Assembly: GCA_023391105.1 (NCBI GenBank)
Contig: JAEWBO010000027.1
Coordinates: forward strand, 12,654 to 76,653
Direction: 5' to 3'
DNA: 64,000 bases
From: Bacillota bacterium
Lineage (GTDB): Bacteria > Bacillota > Clostridia > Christensenellales > SZUA-584
Both the position numbers and the translations under genes were made by a program. The notes beneath the pieces are model-generated. The model saw nothing but the letters and a program-made list of their open reading frames with translations, was not told where the DNA came from and did not search any database. Of this stretch, positions 50,964 through 58,778 are shown in pieces (the first letter of the stretch is position 1; every line of letters starts with the position of its first letter).

Positions 50964-51143
50964 TTACTCAGCAACCCTCTTTTTTATGTGATCGGCGTTT
51001 TCTATCAGATTTTCTATTGTCCCGATTTTATCAGCATTTTTGCTTAATTCACATTTTATATCATCAGGAAGCGTTTTAAAGTACGCCATGGCTTCCCGAT
51101 CTTGTGCAATTAAACTAATAAGATCTGGATATTTCGTATTCAA
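50964..51143 (-). CDS. Small hypothetical protein, 59 residues
   Basis: A TTG at 51143 behind GAGGTGATT gives MNTKYPDLISLIAQDREAMA as the start; an in-frame extension to 51194 lacks a site. Mostly helical and acidic, with no membrane segment or cysteine. Unrecognised. It stands in the space between the cysteine-rich genes and the repeated-domain gene. Confidence 0.6.
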   Translation of the reverse strand: MNTKYPDLISLIAQDREAMAYFKTLPDDIKCELSKNADKIGTIENLIENADHIKKRVAE

Positions 51144-51205
51144 AATAATCACCTCAGATATATACTTGCCAGATAAAGAAAAATTAATTCTCATCCAGCA
51201 TGCTT

Positions 51206-51775
51206 TTATAATACTTGAACCCTAAACGCTGTCGTTTGAGGGGGAATACTGGCCGTCTGAAAAATCGCGTGCTCAACTCTTACAGTCTGGCCGCGCCGTA
51301 AACTCCGCAGGCTTATTCTGTTCCCTCTTCTGTCCAAGATCAATGTTGAACGCGTGATAACAAACCGCACTTGACTGAGCGGGTCGCGAGCTGTCCCTGT
51401 ATACAGGAATCTGTTGTTAAGGTCAACCCTGAGTACTTGGCCCACGGTCACATTCGAATCCATACCATCTTTAACAGTTATCCGGAAAGCCTGTGACTGC
51501 GGCGGAATACTCCTCGTCATGGCGGAAGAGAACACAGCATCTATCGTCATGCCTTCTCTTAAGTCCCGTAAAGAAAGATTTTGCCCGAACTGATCCCTTA
51601 TCACTGTTTGCCTTCCAACAATTAAAGTCACTACATTCATACGAATGACATTAGAATCTCTCAATTCTTCATATGATATCGTTACACGTCCCGTACCTCT
51701 ATCTATTGATATTTCTTCAATCAAGGCATCCCGGACTCGGATCGTGCCGCGATTAATTGCCAATGAATCATACAT
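51206..51775 (-). CDS. Protein with two homologous beta-rich repeats
   Basis: 189 residues behind GAGGTG. Two copies of a roughly 90-residue module: each ends in ISLRSLRRGQTVRV or LSLRDLREGMTIDA followed by TxSIPPQTxAFRI. Such repeats resemble DUF5666-type OB-like domains, but without a signal peptide. Function unknown. Confidence 0.7.
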   Translation of the reverse strand: MYDSLAINRGTIRVRDALIEEISIDRGTGRVTISYEELRDSNVIRMNVVTLIVGRQTVIRDQFGQNLSLRDLREGMTIDAVFSSAMTRSIPPQSQAFRITVKDGMDSNVTVGQVLRVDLNNRFLYTGTARDPLSQVRFVITRSTLILDRRGNRISLRSLRRGQTVRVEHAIFQTASIPPQTTAFRVQVL

Positions 51776-52097
51776 ATTGCACCTCGGAAATTGTTTTATT
51801 GCTATATGTTATGAATATTTGTATTCCTGTGTGACCAGACCAACAGGCCTTTTTTGTCTGAGCGGGGAGAACCGCTTGATAGCGATAAATTGAATGAAAA
51901 CGACGAAAATGAAAGAACCCGCCCGTTCGGGCTGATTCTCGCAATATGAATGGTACAGGGGGATCGGTATTTCCGATCGCTTGCATTGATTTATATTGTA
52001 TGGACATTGAGCGTGCAAAGGTGTAGTATTGACTGGTTTGTTTTTTAACCGTTAGTACAAAATAACTCACAAAAAGCACAGGAGAGGTAGAATTAAT

Positions 52098-53480
52098 TTG
52101 CAGTTTTCGGAATTAGAGCTGTCCGCAGAGGTATTACGCGGAATAACGGCAATGGGCTTTGAGGAGCCGACGCCGATACAAGAAAAAGCGATCGTGCCCA
52201 TTATGGCGGGGCGCGATGTCATCGGTCAGGCGCAGACCGGCACCGGCAAGACGTGCGCGTTTGCAATACCCGCCGTTCAGATGCTGGCAGAGGATACAGG
52301 CGCAGTGCAGGTGCTGGTGCTTTGCCCCACTCGTGAGCTGGCCATACAGACAGCGGAGGAGTTTCAAAGCGTATCGAAATTTAAGGAGGGTGTGCGCATA
52401 CTGCCGATATACGGCGGGCAGTCCATTGAGCGGCAGATACAATCCTTAAAGAGGCGTCCGCAGATCGTTATCGGCACGCCGGGGCGCATTATGGATCACA
52501 TGCGCCGCAACACGCTCAAACTGGGAGGCGTCCGTATGGTGATACTCGATGAAGCGGACGAGATGCTGAGCATGGGATTCATGGAGGACATGGAAACGAT
52601 ACTGAAGAAAACGCCGGAGGACAGGCAGACGGTGCTGTTTTCCGCAACCATGTCTCGTCAGATACTTGACCTGACGCGGAATTTCCAAAGCAACCCCGAA
52701 CACATAAAAATACTGCATAAGCAGTTGACAGTGCAAAATATAGAGCAGTATTACATCGAAGTTCGCGAATCGTCAAAGCTCGACGTGCTGTGCCGCGTGG
52801 TGGACGGCAACAACTTTTTACTCTGTCTGGTGTTCTGCAGTACCAAAAAGGGCACGGATACGCTGGCTTTCAGCTTAAAGGCGCGGGGCTACTCTGCCGA
52901 GGCGCTGCACGGCGATATCCGGCAGAATGAACGCAGTGCGATCATGGCACGGTTTAAAAGCGGCGAGGTCAGCATATTGGTGGCGACCGATGTGGCTGCG
53001 CGCGGCATTGATGTGGACAACATCGAAGCGGTGTTCAATTATGATATGCCCAACGACGAAGAGTACTACGTACACCGCATTGGGCGGACGGGACGAGCGG
53101 GCAAGGCAGGCCAAGCCTTCACGTTCATCACAGGACGGGATTATAATAAGCTGCGCGGCATACAGCGCTTCACCAAGGCGAAGATCACGGCCATCAAGCC
53201 GCCGACGCTGCTTGATATTGAAGAGAGCCGCATGGGAGCGCTGCTCAAAAAAGCGGTTGACTTCGTGGTGGAAGGCGATTATGACTCTTTTATCCCATAC
53301 GTTGAGGAGTTAGAAGACGCCGTGAACACGCAAATCGGCGATGCGCCGGATCTGACGACAACAGAGATCGCGGCGGCGCTGCTTAAAATGCTGTCTGCCA
53401 AGGAGGCGCGTAAGCGCCATGTGACAATTTCTCCGACGCCGGCAGAGCCCCGGCCAAGACGGGTTTACAACCGCCGCTAA
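52098..53480 (+). CDS. DEAD-box RNA helicase
   Basis: 460 residues from a TTG start behind GAGAGG. Motifs in order: Q motif GFEEPTPIQEKAI (near 20), I AQTGTGKT (near 45), Ia PTRELA, II DEAD (near 152), III SATMS, IV CSTKKGTDTL, V VATDVAARGIDV and VI YVHRIGRTGRAG. The short C-terminal extension (about 375-460) lacks the DbpA RNA-binding domain, so it is CshA/CshB-like. Role in ribosome assembly or mRNA decay. Confidence 0.95.
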   Translation: MQFSELELSAEVLRGITAMGFEEPTPIQEKAIVPIMAGRDVIGQAQTGTGKTCAFAIPAVQMLAEDTGAVQVLVLCPTRELAIQTAEEFQSVSKFKEGVRILPIYGGQSIERQIQSLKRRPQIVIGTPGRIMDHMRRNTLKLGGVRMVILDEADEMLSMGFMEDMETILKKTPEDRQTVLFSATMSRQILDLTRNFQSNPEHIKILHKQLTVQNIEQYYIEVRESSKLDVLCRVVDGNNFLLCLVFCSTKKGTDTLAFSLKARGYSAEALHGDIRQNERSAIMARFKSGEVSILVATDVAARGIDVDNIEAVFNYDMPNDEEYYVHRIGRTGRAGKAGQAFTFITGRDYNKLRGIQRFTKAKITAIKPPTLLDIEESRMGALLKKAVDFVVEGDYDSFIPYVEELEDAVNTQIGDAPDLTTTEIAAALLKMLSAKEARKRHVTISPTPAEPRPRRVYNRR

Positions 53481-53783
53481 AAGATACATAAAGCCTGCGA
53501 CGAATTTAGATGCTCATATCTGAGCTAATGCCCTGTGTGTGTTCGCTCTATCGCACAGGTATTGTGGCATTAAACCAAGTGGAGCCAAGCTCTTTCGTGA
53601 TTATGGGGGATAAGGATTCTTATCCTCCATTTTTGTGCGTGACTACGTAAAAGAAGACATCGACTATATTAATAGCATCTGTCCGAACGCGGGCTTTAAC
53701 CGCTTATTGCAGGTGTTGCGATATTGCATTGCATACTGTAAAATAATACAAAGCACTAGAAAAAACGATGTAGGAAGCTGATT
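53481..53783. other. Gap with terminator and a possible gene relic
   Basis: A strong terminator (53605-53634) ends the helicase transcript. After it, 53634-53776 encodes VRDYVKEDIDYINSICPNAG in frame with no start codon, which could be a relic. Nothing else is seen. Confidence 0.4.
53605..53634 (+). terminator. Terminator after the DEAD-box gene
   Basis: GGGGATAAGG pairs with CTTATCCTCC around an ATTC-type loop, followed by ATTTTTG. Confidence 0.85.
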
Positions 53784-55031
53784 TTGAAAAAGATAAAAAA
53801 CAGCCAAATTAGAATAGCGGTGATTGTGGTTATCGCGGGCGCGATACTCTATGCGATCATGAGCATAATCGACAATATCGGCCTTGTTTACGACAGCGTG
53901 GCCTCGGCGGTGAGGTTTGTTATCGGGATTCTCGCGCCGGTGCTGATCGGTTTTATGATCACGTTTCTTTTGAGCCGTCCGTCGGATTTCTTTGAGCGGC
54001 TTTTGGGCAGAATCAAGCTATTCGCAAAGAAAAGAAAAGTTGCGCACTCGCTTGGGGTGCTTGTCGCGTTTGTGCTGTTCATCGGTTTCATTGTGGCTTT
54101 CTTCTTTCTGATGGTGCCGGGCATCATCGAAAGCGTGAGCAGCATATCGAGGGATATTCCGGGCTATGCCGAATCGGTGGATGCCGTGCTGCTTGACCTG
54201 AGCGAAGACCCGGGCATGACACGGGTGTTTGAGTTCGTGGGCATCGATGTGACCAGGACGAACTCCTTAAGCGCCATCATTTCAGAGTTCTGGGGCGATA
54301 TCACGGTGATTGTGCAAAATATTACGGGAACGGTGCTCGGTTTCCTTGTTAATACCGGTCTGTTCCTTTACAACTTCGTGTTGGGTCTATTCTTTTCAAT
54401 ATACATGCTGCTCTTTAAGCATGAGCTCAAAGGTCAGCTTCGCACGCTCTCAAAGAACGTGCTGCGCAAATCGCATTATAAGCTTATGTTCGTGGTCGAT
54501 ATCTCGGACGACATGTTCTACCGCTTCCTTGTGGGCAAAGGCATCTGCTCGATTGCGGTCGGCATACTGACCTTTGCGATTTGCGCGATACTTGGCTTCA
54601 AATACAGCCCGCTTATCAGCATCATCATCGCCGTGACCAACATGATCCCCACGTTCGGGCCGTTTATCGGCGCGATTCCTGCGCTGCTGCTGTCACTCAT
54701 GACCGCACCGGTATACATGCTGTACATGCTGATTATCATCGTCGTTGTGCAGATCGTAGACGGCAATATCATCGGGCCAAGGGTGCTTGGCAATTCGATG
54801 GGCATCAACGGCTTTTGGATCATGTTCTCTATCATCGTTTTTGGTGCGCTGTTCGGCGTGCTCGGTATGCTTGTGGCGGCGCCTGTGTTCGGTATACTGC
54901 GTATACTCATCAAAAACTGGATATACAGAAGAAACCATGAAACGCTTGAGGGAGAAGCGGAGTTTACCGCAAGCATGCAGCGCTTTCGGGAGTGGACAAG
55001 CAAAAAGAAGAAAGACAAAGAAATAAGCTGA
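53784..55031 (+). CDS. AI-2E family transporter-like membrane protein
   Basis: 415 residues from a TTG start behind TAGGAAG. Eight membrane helices in the layout of the AI-2E/YdiK/PerM family: N-terminal pair (10-65), a third helix near 90-115, a soluble loop (about 120-175), a pair at about 180-215 and a C-terminal block (260-360) with NMIPTFGPFIGAIPA and NIIGPRVLGNSMGI, the family motifs. The name refers to one member; many export other substrates or act as Na+/H+ antiporters. Confidence 0.93.
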   Translation: MKKIKNSQIRIAVIVVIAGAILYAIMSIIDNIGLVYDSVASAVRFVIGILAPVLIGFMITFLLSRPSDFFERLLGRIKLFAKKRKVAHSLGVLVAFVLFIGFIVAFFFLMVPGIIESVSSISRDIPGYAESVDAVLLDLSEDPGMTRVFEFVGIDVTRTNSLSAIISEFWGDITVIVQNITGTVLGFLVNTGLFLYNFVLGLFFSIYMLLFKHELKGQLRTLSKNVLRKSHYKLMFVVDISDDMFYRFLVGKGICSIAVGILTFAICAILGFKYSPLISIIIAVTNMIPTFGPFIGAIPALLLSLMTAPVYMLYMLIIIVVVQIVDGNIIGPRVLGNSMGINGFWIMFSIIVFGALFGVLGMLVAAPVFGILRILIKNWIYRRNHETLEGEAEFTASMQRFREWTSKKKKDKEIS

Positions 55032-55070
55032 CACTTGCGTATGCTCCGAATATCCCATAGTGACGTGCGG

Positions 55071-55736
55071 CTATTTGCAGAACGTATGCTGACCGATATA
55101 CGTGATAACCGGTCTTGACAATATCCACTTATTCGTCGTTTTCCGAGGATTATAATAGAATAGCGCACCACCCGATGGATCCCAGCCGTTCATTGCGTCT
55201 CTTGCGGCCTGAAGAGCATTATCATCAGGGGTTAGATTGATTTGCCCATCAGCAACAATGGAAAATGCCCCCGGCTGATAAACAACGCCTGAGATGGTAT
55301 TCGGAAAAAGCGAGCTGCCAACCCGGTTGAGCACAACAGCCGCAACAGCGACCTTGCCTTTGTAAGGCTCTCCTCGCGCCTCTCCGTACACAACGCGGGC
55401 AAGCAGATACACATCATTAGAGCTTGGCTTCGACCCGTTTGCCGGAAGCGCAATCCCAAGCTTTTCGGCAGTTTGCGCCCCAACGATTCCATCCGCCGTT
55501 ATATTGTGCTTTTGCTGAAACCACACGACAGCCGCTTTGGTTTTAGGACCGTATACACCGTCCGCGACGCCATCCTTTAAATATCCCCAGGCGATTAACC
55601 TTCTTTGTATCTCTTTAACTTGTTCGCCTCTTGAACCGACTTTGTAAGCTACGACCTGAACAGCTTGACAGCCAAATGTAAATAGCAGTACCAAGACGAG
55701 GGTGACAAATACGAATCTTTTAAAATGAAGAAGCAT
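55071..55736 (-). CDS. sleB: Spore cortex-lytic enzyme SleB
   Basis: 221 residues behind GCGGAGGA. A signal sequence (1-28, FGCQ may allow lipidation), a peptidoglycan-binding domain (YKVGSRGEQVKEIQRRLIAW near 30-90), and a Hydrolase_2 catalytic domain (LARVVYGEARGEPYKGKVAV near 110, then PGAFSIVADG and ALFYYNP). SleB is a lytic transglycosylase that acts on the muramic-lactam cortex. ypeB, often paired with sleB, is absent here. It converges on the AI-2E gene. Confidence 0.92.
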   Translation of the reverse strand: MLLHFKRFVFVTLVLVLLFTFGCQAVQVVAYKVGSRGEQVKEIQRRLIAWGYLKDGVADGVYGPKTKAAVVWFQQKHNITADGIVGAQTAEKLGIALPANGSKPSSNDVYLLARVVYGEARGEPYKGKVAVAAVVLNRVGSSLFPNTISGVVYQPGAFSIVADGQINLTPDDNALQAARDAMNGWDPSGGALFYYNPRKTTNKWILSRPVITYIGQHTFCK

Positions 55737-55914
55737 TGATATACCTTATTCCTCCGCTTCGAGACGTTTTATTTAGTCATGTCCAAAGCATCAATTCATA
55801 TTCCTTTACCCACTAGATAAAAAATGAGGAATAGACAGCACTGTGCAGGTGCGTGTGCCTTGAATGAAAAGTGATTGCACGTCCCAAGAATTTGTAGTAA
55901 TATCTATGCATACA

Positions 55915-55996
55915 CTTCCGTGGGGAGTCGTTTGCGCGGCACAATAGTGCCGCGTGGCAAATCAACATACCGGCCGCCTGCGGCCTGGTTACGGGG
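55915..55996 (+). ncRNA. yybP-ykoY manganese riboswitch
   Basis: GGGGAGTCG near the 5' end and ATCAACATACCGG near the 3' side are the two conserved loops of the element (GGGGAGUAG and RTCRACATACC). CCGT pairs with ACGG to close the base stem, with a GCGGCAC/GTGCCGC helix between. This aptamer binds Mn2+ and turns on exporters. It sits in front of mntP. Confidence 0.85.
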
Positions 55997-56024
55997 TCCC
56001 CGAAAAGTGAAGCTTTTTGGGGTG
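55992..56024. repeat. GGGGTCCCC hairpin repeat, copy 2
   Basis: CGGGGTCCCCGAAAAG ... AGCTTTTTGGGGTG. Similar to 13183-13215. Here it lies at the junction of riboswitch and expression platform and could be part of the switch rather than an independent repeat. Confidence 0.6.
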
Positions 56025-56135
56025 AGGATTGCCTTAAATAACAAGACTCATGGGCAGCTTTTTTGCCCGTGGGTTTATTAATTTCAATGGAACCCGATGA
56101 CCTCCACGTCATTAGGTGATTTTAAGGGGAAAAGG

Positions 56136-56699
56136 ATGCATTATTTTGAGCTGCTGATTATAGCCGTGGGACTCTCGATGGACGCCTTTGCGGTGGCCGT
56201 TTGCAAAGGGCTGGCACAGCAGCAGCACAGCATCAAAAATTCATTTATCACAGGCGTTTATTTCGGCGGTTTTCAGGCACTGATGCCGCTGCTTGGCTTT
56301 CTTTTGGGCACACAGTTTGCCGATTCCATCACGGCGGTGGATCATTGGATCGCGTTTGCGCTGCTTGGCATCATCGGTATCAACATGATACGGGAATCGC
56401 GCTCGTGCGACGTGAAGGCGAGCAACTCGTTTGGCTTTAAGAAGATGCTGGTGCTCTCACTGGCGACCAGCATCGATGCGCTGGCCATCGGCATCACGTT
56501 TGCGTTTTTGAAGGTCAATATTGTTTCTGCCGTTCTCACCATCGGCGTCATCACATTTGTGATATCGTTCGTGGGTGTTAAGCTGGGCAGCGTGTTTGGC
56601 AGCCGGTTCAAATCCAAGGCGGAAATAACGGGTGGTGTGATACTCATACTCATGGGGCTTAAAATACTGCTGGAGCATCTCGGTGTTATTAACTTCTAA
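56136..56699 (+). CDS. mntP: Manganese efflux pump MntP
   Basis: 187 residues from the ATG at 56136 behind AAGGGGAAAAGG; an upstream ATG at 56097 is not supported. Six helices; the two DUF204 repeats each have the motif GLSMDAFAVAVCKGL (near 15) and LATSIDALAIGITFA (near 110), whose aspartates bind Mn2+. The yybP-ykoY riboswitch upstream confirms the role. It exports excess manganese. Confidence 0.95.
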   Translation: MHYFELLIIAVGLSMDAFAVAVCKGLAQQQHSIKNSFITGVYFGGFQALMPLLGFLLGTQFADSITAVDHWIAFALLGIIGINMIRESRSCDVKASNSFGFKKMLVLSLATSIDALAIGITFAFLKVNIVSAVLTIGVITFVISFVGVKLGSVFGSRFKSKAEITGGVILILMGLKILLEHLGVINF

Positions 56700-56906
56700 G
56701 GGCAATGAATTCATAGTGTAAGGCTGCTGCAGGTGCGCGAATGCTCAAAATTGCACGGCGGTTTACGCGAAGAGGAACAGGCGCGCCTGCCTATTTATTC
56801 TTTTCATTGGCGAAAGTTTATGCTATCATTATTGCGGTATGATTTAACATTCAATTAACATCAGTCTATTCGTTTATATACAGCGCGAACAACATGGGGG
56901 TCACAA

Positions 56907-57656
56907 ATGAGAAGTATCATTTTGACGGGTGGAAATGACGGTATTGGCTTTTTTATGGCCGAGCAGCTATTAAAAGACGGAGACCGCGTGGCTGTGCTTG
57001 ATATTTCGACTGACAGAATTGAAACGCTCAAGGCGCAGTATGAAGACAGGCTCATCGTCTGTAAATGTGACGTATCCGACGTGCATGCTGTGCAGAGCTG
57101 TACAGATCAGATCGAATTGCAATGGGGCGGGGTAGATATCGCAGTGCATAACGCTTGCATCTGCTTGTTTACAGACTTAGCGCAAACATCAAATGATGAT
57201 TATCGGCGTGTGTTCGAGGTTAACTTCATCGGCGCTGTGAACTTAACACGTGCCGTGCTGCCGTCTATGAAACAACGCGGAAGCGGTCGCATTTGCTTCA
57301 CGAGCTCGGGCGTTGGCGTGATGGGGTTTGCAAACATCAGCGCGTATGCGTCGAGCAAGGGCGCCATCGAGTCGTTTGCGCGGTGCATGGATATTGAGTC
57401 AAGGCCGTTTGGCGTGTCGGCGCATCTGCTGCATCCGCCGCTCACGCGCACGGCGTCTTCTAAACCACTGCCTGTGCCGCCTGAGTTCATGGCTGATCCC
57501 AAAACAGTGGGGCAGGGGCTGGCGAAGAATCTTGGGAAGAAGCGGTTTGTGATCAGCCACTCGTTCGGGCAGCGCATACAGACACGCATGGCGTATCTAT
57601 TATCATTGAAGCTCGGTCGCCTAATGAGCCGTATGACGGCAAAGGCGCAGCAATAA
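56907..57656 (+). CDS. Short-chain dehydrogenase/reductase
   Basis: 249 residues. Rossmann glycine motif LTGGNDGIGFFMAEQL (5-20), an acidic strand VAVLDIS selecting NAD(H) (near 33), CDVSDVHAVQ, HNACICLF (NNAG variant near 85) and catalytic YASSKGA (near 150, Y-x-x-x-K) preceded by CFTSSGVGV (Ser). Substrate unknown. Own promoter region; followed by a gene for a GyrI-like protein. Confidence 0.9.
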   Translation: MRSIILTGGNDGIGFFMAEQLLKDGDRVAVLDISTDRIETLKAQYEDRLIVCKCDVSDVHAVQSCTDQIELQWGGVDIAVHNACICLFTDLAQTSNDDYRRVFEVNFIGAVNLTRAVLPSMKQRGSGRICFTSSGVGVMGFANISAYASSKGAIESFARCMDIESRPFGVSAHLLHPPLTRTASSKPLPVPPEFMADPKTVGQGLAKNLGKKRFVISHSFGQRIQTRMAYLLSLKLGRLMSRMTAKAQQ

Positions 57657-57749
57657 TCTAAGCTGCGAGAGTGCAGTATCCCAAAGCGCAAAACAGCGCG
57701 TCAAACAAAACCGGTTTAGGAGGTTTGCCTTTTTATGGAGGTTAAGATC

Positions 57750-58214
57750 ATGACGAAACGGTCGTTTACGGTGTTTGGCAAAGAGGGGCACGGCGAAGCC
57801 AAACAAAGCGACAAATGGATTCCGCCGCTATGGCAGGAGGCACGAGAAAATTTCGGTGAGATCGTCAGCCTTGCCAAGCTGGACACGACCGGTCAGCTCG
57901 CCGGGTTCTGGGGCGCCATGAGCGACACGGAGCGTACGTTTGCGCCGTGGGGTGAGCAAGGGCTGTATCTTGCGGGCTGTGAGGTAGCCGACGGTTTGCC
58001 CGCGCCGCAAGGCTGGGTGAAATGGGTGATACCGTCGTTCCGCTACGCGGTCACGAAGTGCACCAAAGAGTCGTACGGTGAAGCGTTCGGATATATGCGA
58101 AAGGTGTACATGCCCAAAAACAATGTCACGCTGGCGGGTGCCATCCACGAATATTATTGCCCCAAGGACAAGGACGGCACGCTGTATCTGTTTTTCCCCA
58201 TCGAGAGGTTATAA
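57750..58214 (+). CDS. GyrI-like effector-binding protein
   Basis: 154 residues from the ATG at 57750 behind GGAGG (57737-57741); the ATG at 57735 has its own site at 57719 and cannot be excluded. The GyrI-like/AraC effector-binding fold is marked by KWIPPLWQEARENF (near 22), LAGFWGAMSD and AGCEVADGLPAP (near 75), ending in YLFFPIERL. Such stand-alone domains bind hydrophobic small molecules. Followed by a terminator. Confidence 0.85.
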   Translation: MTKRSFTVFGKEGHGEAKQSDKWIPPLWQEARENFGEIVSLAKLDTTGQLAGFWGAMSDTERTFAPWGEQGLYLAGCEVADGLPAPQGWVKWVIPSFRYAVTKCTKESYGEAFGYMRKVYMPKNNVTLAGAIHEYYCPKDKDGTLYLFFPIERL

Positions 58215-58228
58215 CGCATATGCTGGAC

Positions 58229-58256
58229 AAGCCCTGAGGAAACTCAGGGCTTTTTT
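58229..58256 (+). terminator. Terminator after the GyrI-like gene
   Basis: AAGCCCTGAG-GAAA-CTCAGGGCTT with a GAAA tetraloop and T6 tail. Confidence 0.93.
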
Positions 58257-58477
58257 GATGGGGGAGAAGTCCCTAAGGGGTACATTGTGGAAACCGACCC
58301 CTACGGTTAATAGATCATGTGTTCTGTATTGTTCATAATCCGTAGCGCGCGCTATCCCTCATATGTCATGAATTGTAGCGAGCGGTCTTGACCGTCCCGT
58401 TTTAACCCGTCAGATGAGCTACCGGATAACCCGTAGGGGGTGTTTTCAGGCGCACGTTGCCCACACTGATATGGATC

Positions 58478-58505
58478 GTAGGGAACGGTCTCCATACCGT
58501 TCTGC
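58478..58505. repeat. GTAGGG-type palindromic repeat
   Basis: GTAGGGA then ACGGTCTCCATACCGT (58485-58500), then TCTGC. Same plan as the 16218 copy: GTAGGG, a palindrome, C-rich end. Confidence 0.75.
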
Positions 58506-58778
58506 ATGAATCCGAGTGGATAGAACTGAAAAAAACCGTAGGTTTTTTTATTAGATATAAGAAGCGCCGCGAATTGCGGCGCTTCAGAGTGTCGATAAAC
58601 CCTTCCTAATGTCATGCTGAGGAGCGTAGCGACGTGACTATGAAATGGAATGCATCCCATGGCAAAACGCTTTAAACATGGGATTCCTCGATCGCTTACG
58701 CTCCAACGGAATGACATAAGTAACTTTTTTGACAGCCTGAAACGCCGCGAATTTGCGGCGCTTCTCGTCTACCTACCT

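Larger units (their letters stand above)
55737..56135. other. Intergenic region holding the mntP riboswitch and leader
   Basis: No other gene is supported. The sleB promoter side lies at its left. The yybP-ykoY aptamer (55915-55996) is followed by the GGGGTCCCC repeat (55992-56024) and a CATGGGC/GCCCGTG hairpin (56050-56073), which together form the likely expression platform. Confidence 0.6.
58215..58778. repeat. Repeat-dense non-coding gap
   Basis: No gene is supported in 564 bases. In order: terminator (58229-58256); GTAGGG-type element in minus orientation (58290-58306); two further GTAGGG palindromes (58375-58399 and 58478-58505); and a different element (58608-58724) whose left end TGTCATGCTGAGGAGCGTAG is inverted at its right end as CTACGCTCCAACGGAATGACA-like. 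The last is a familiar genome-wide palindromic repeat. Confidence 0.75.
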
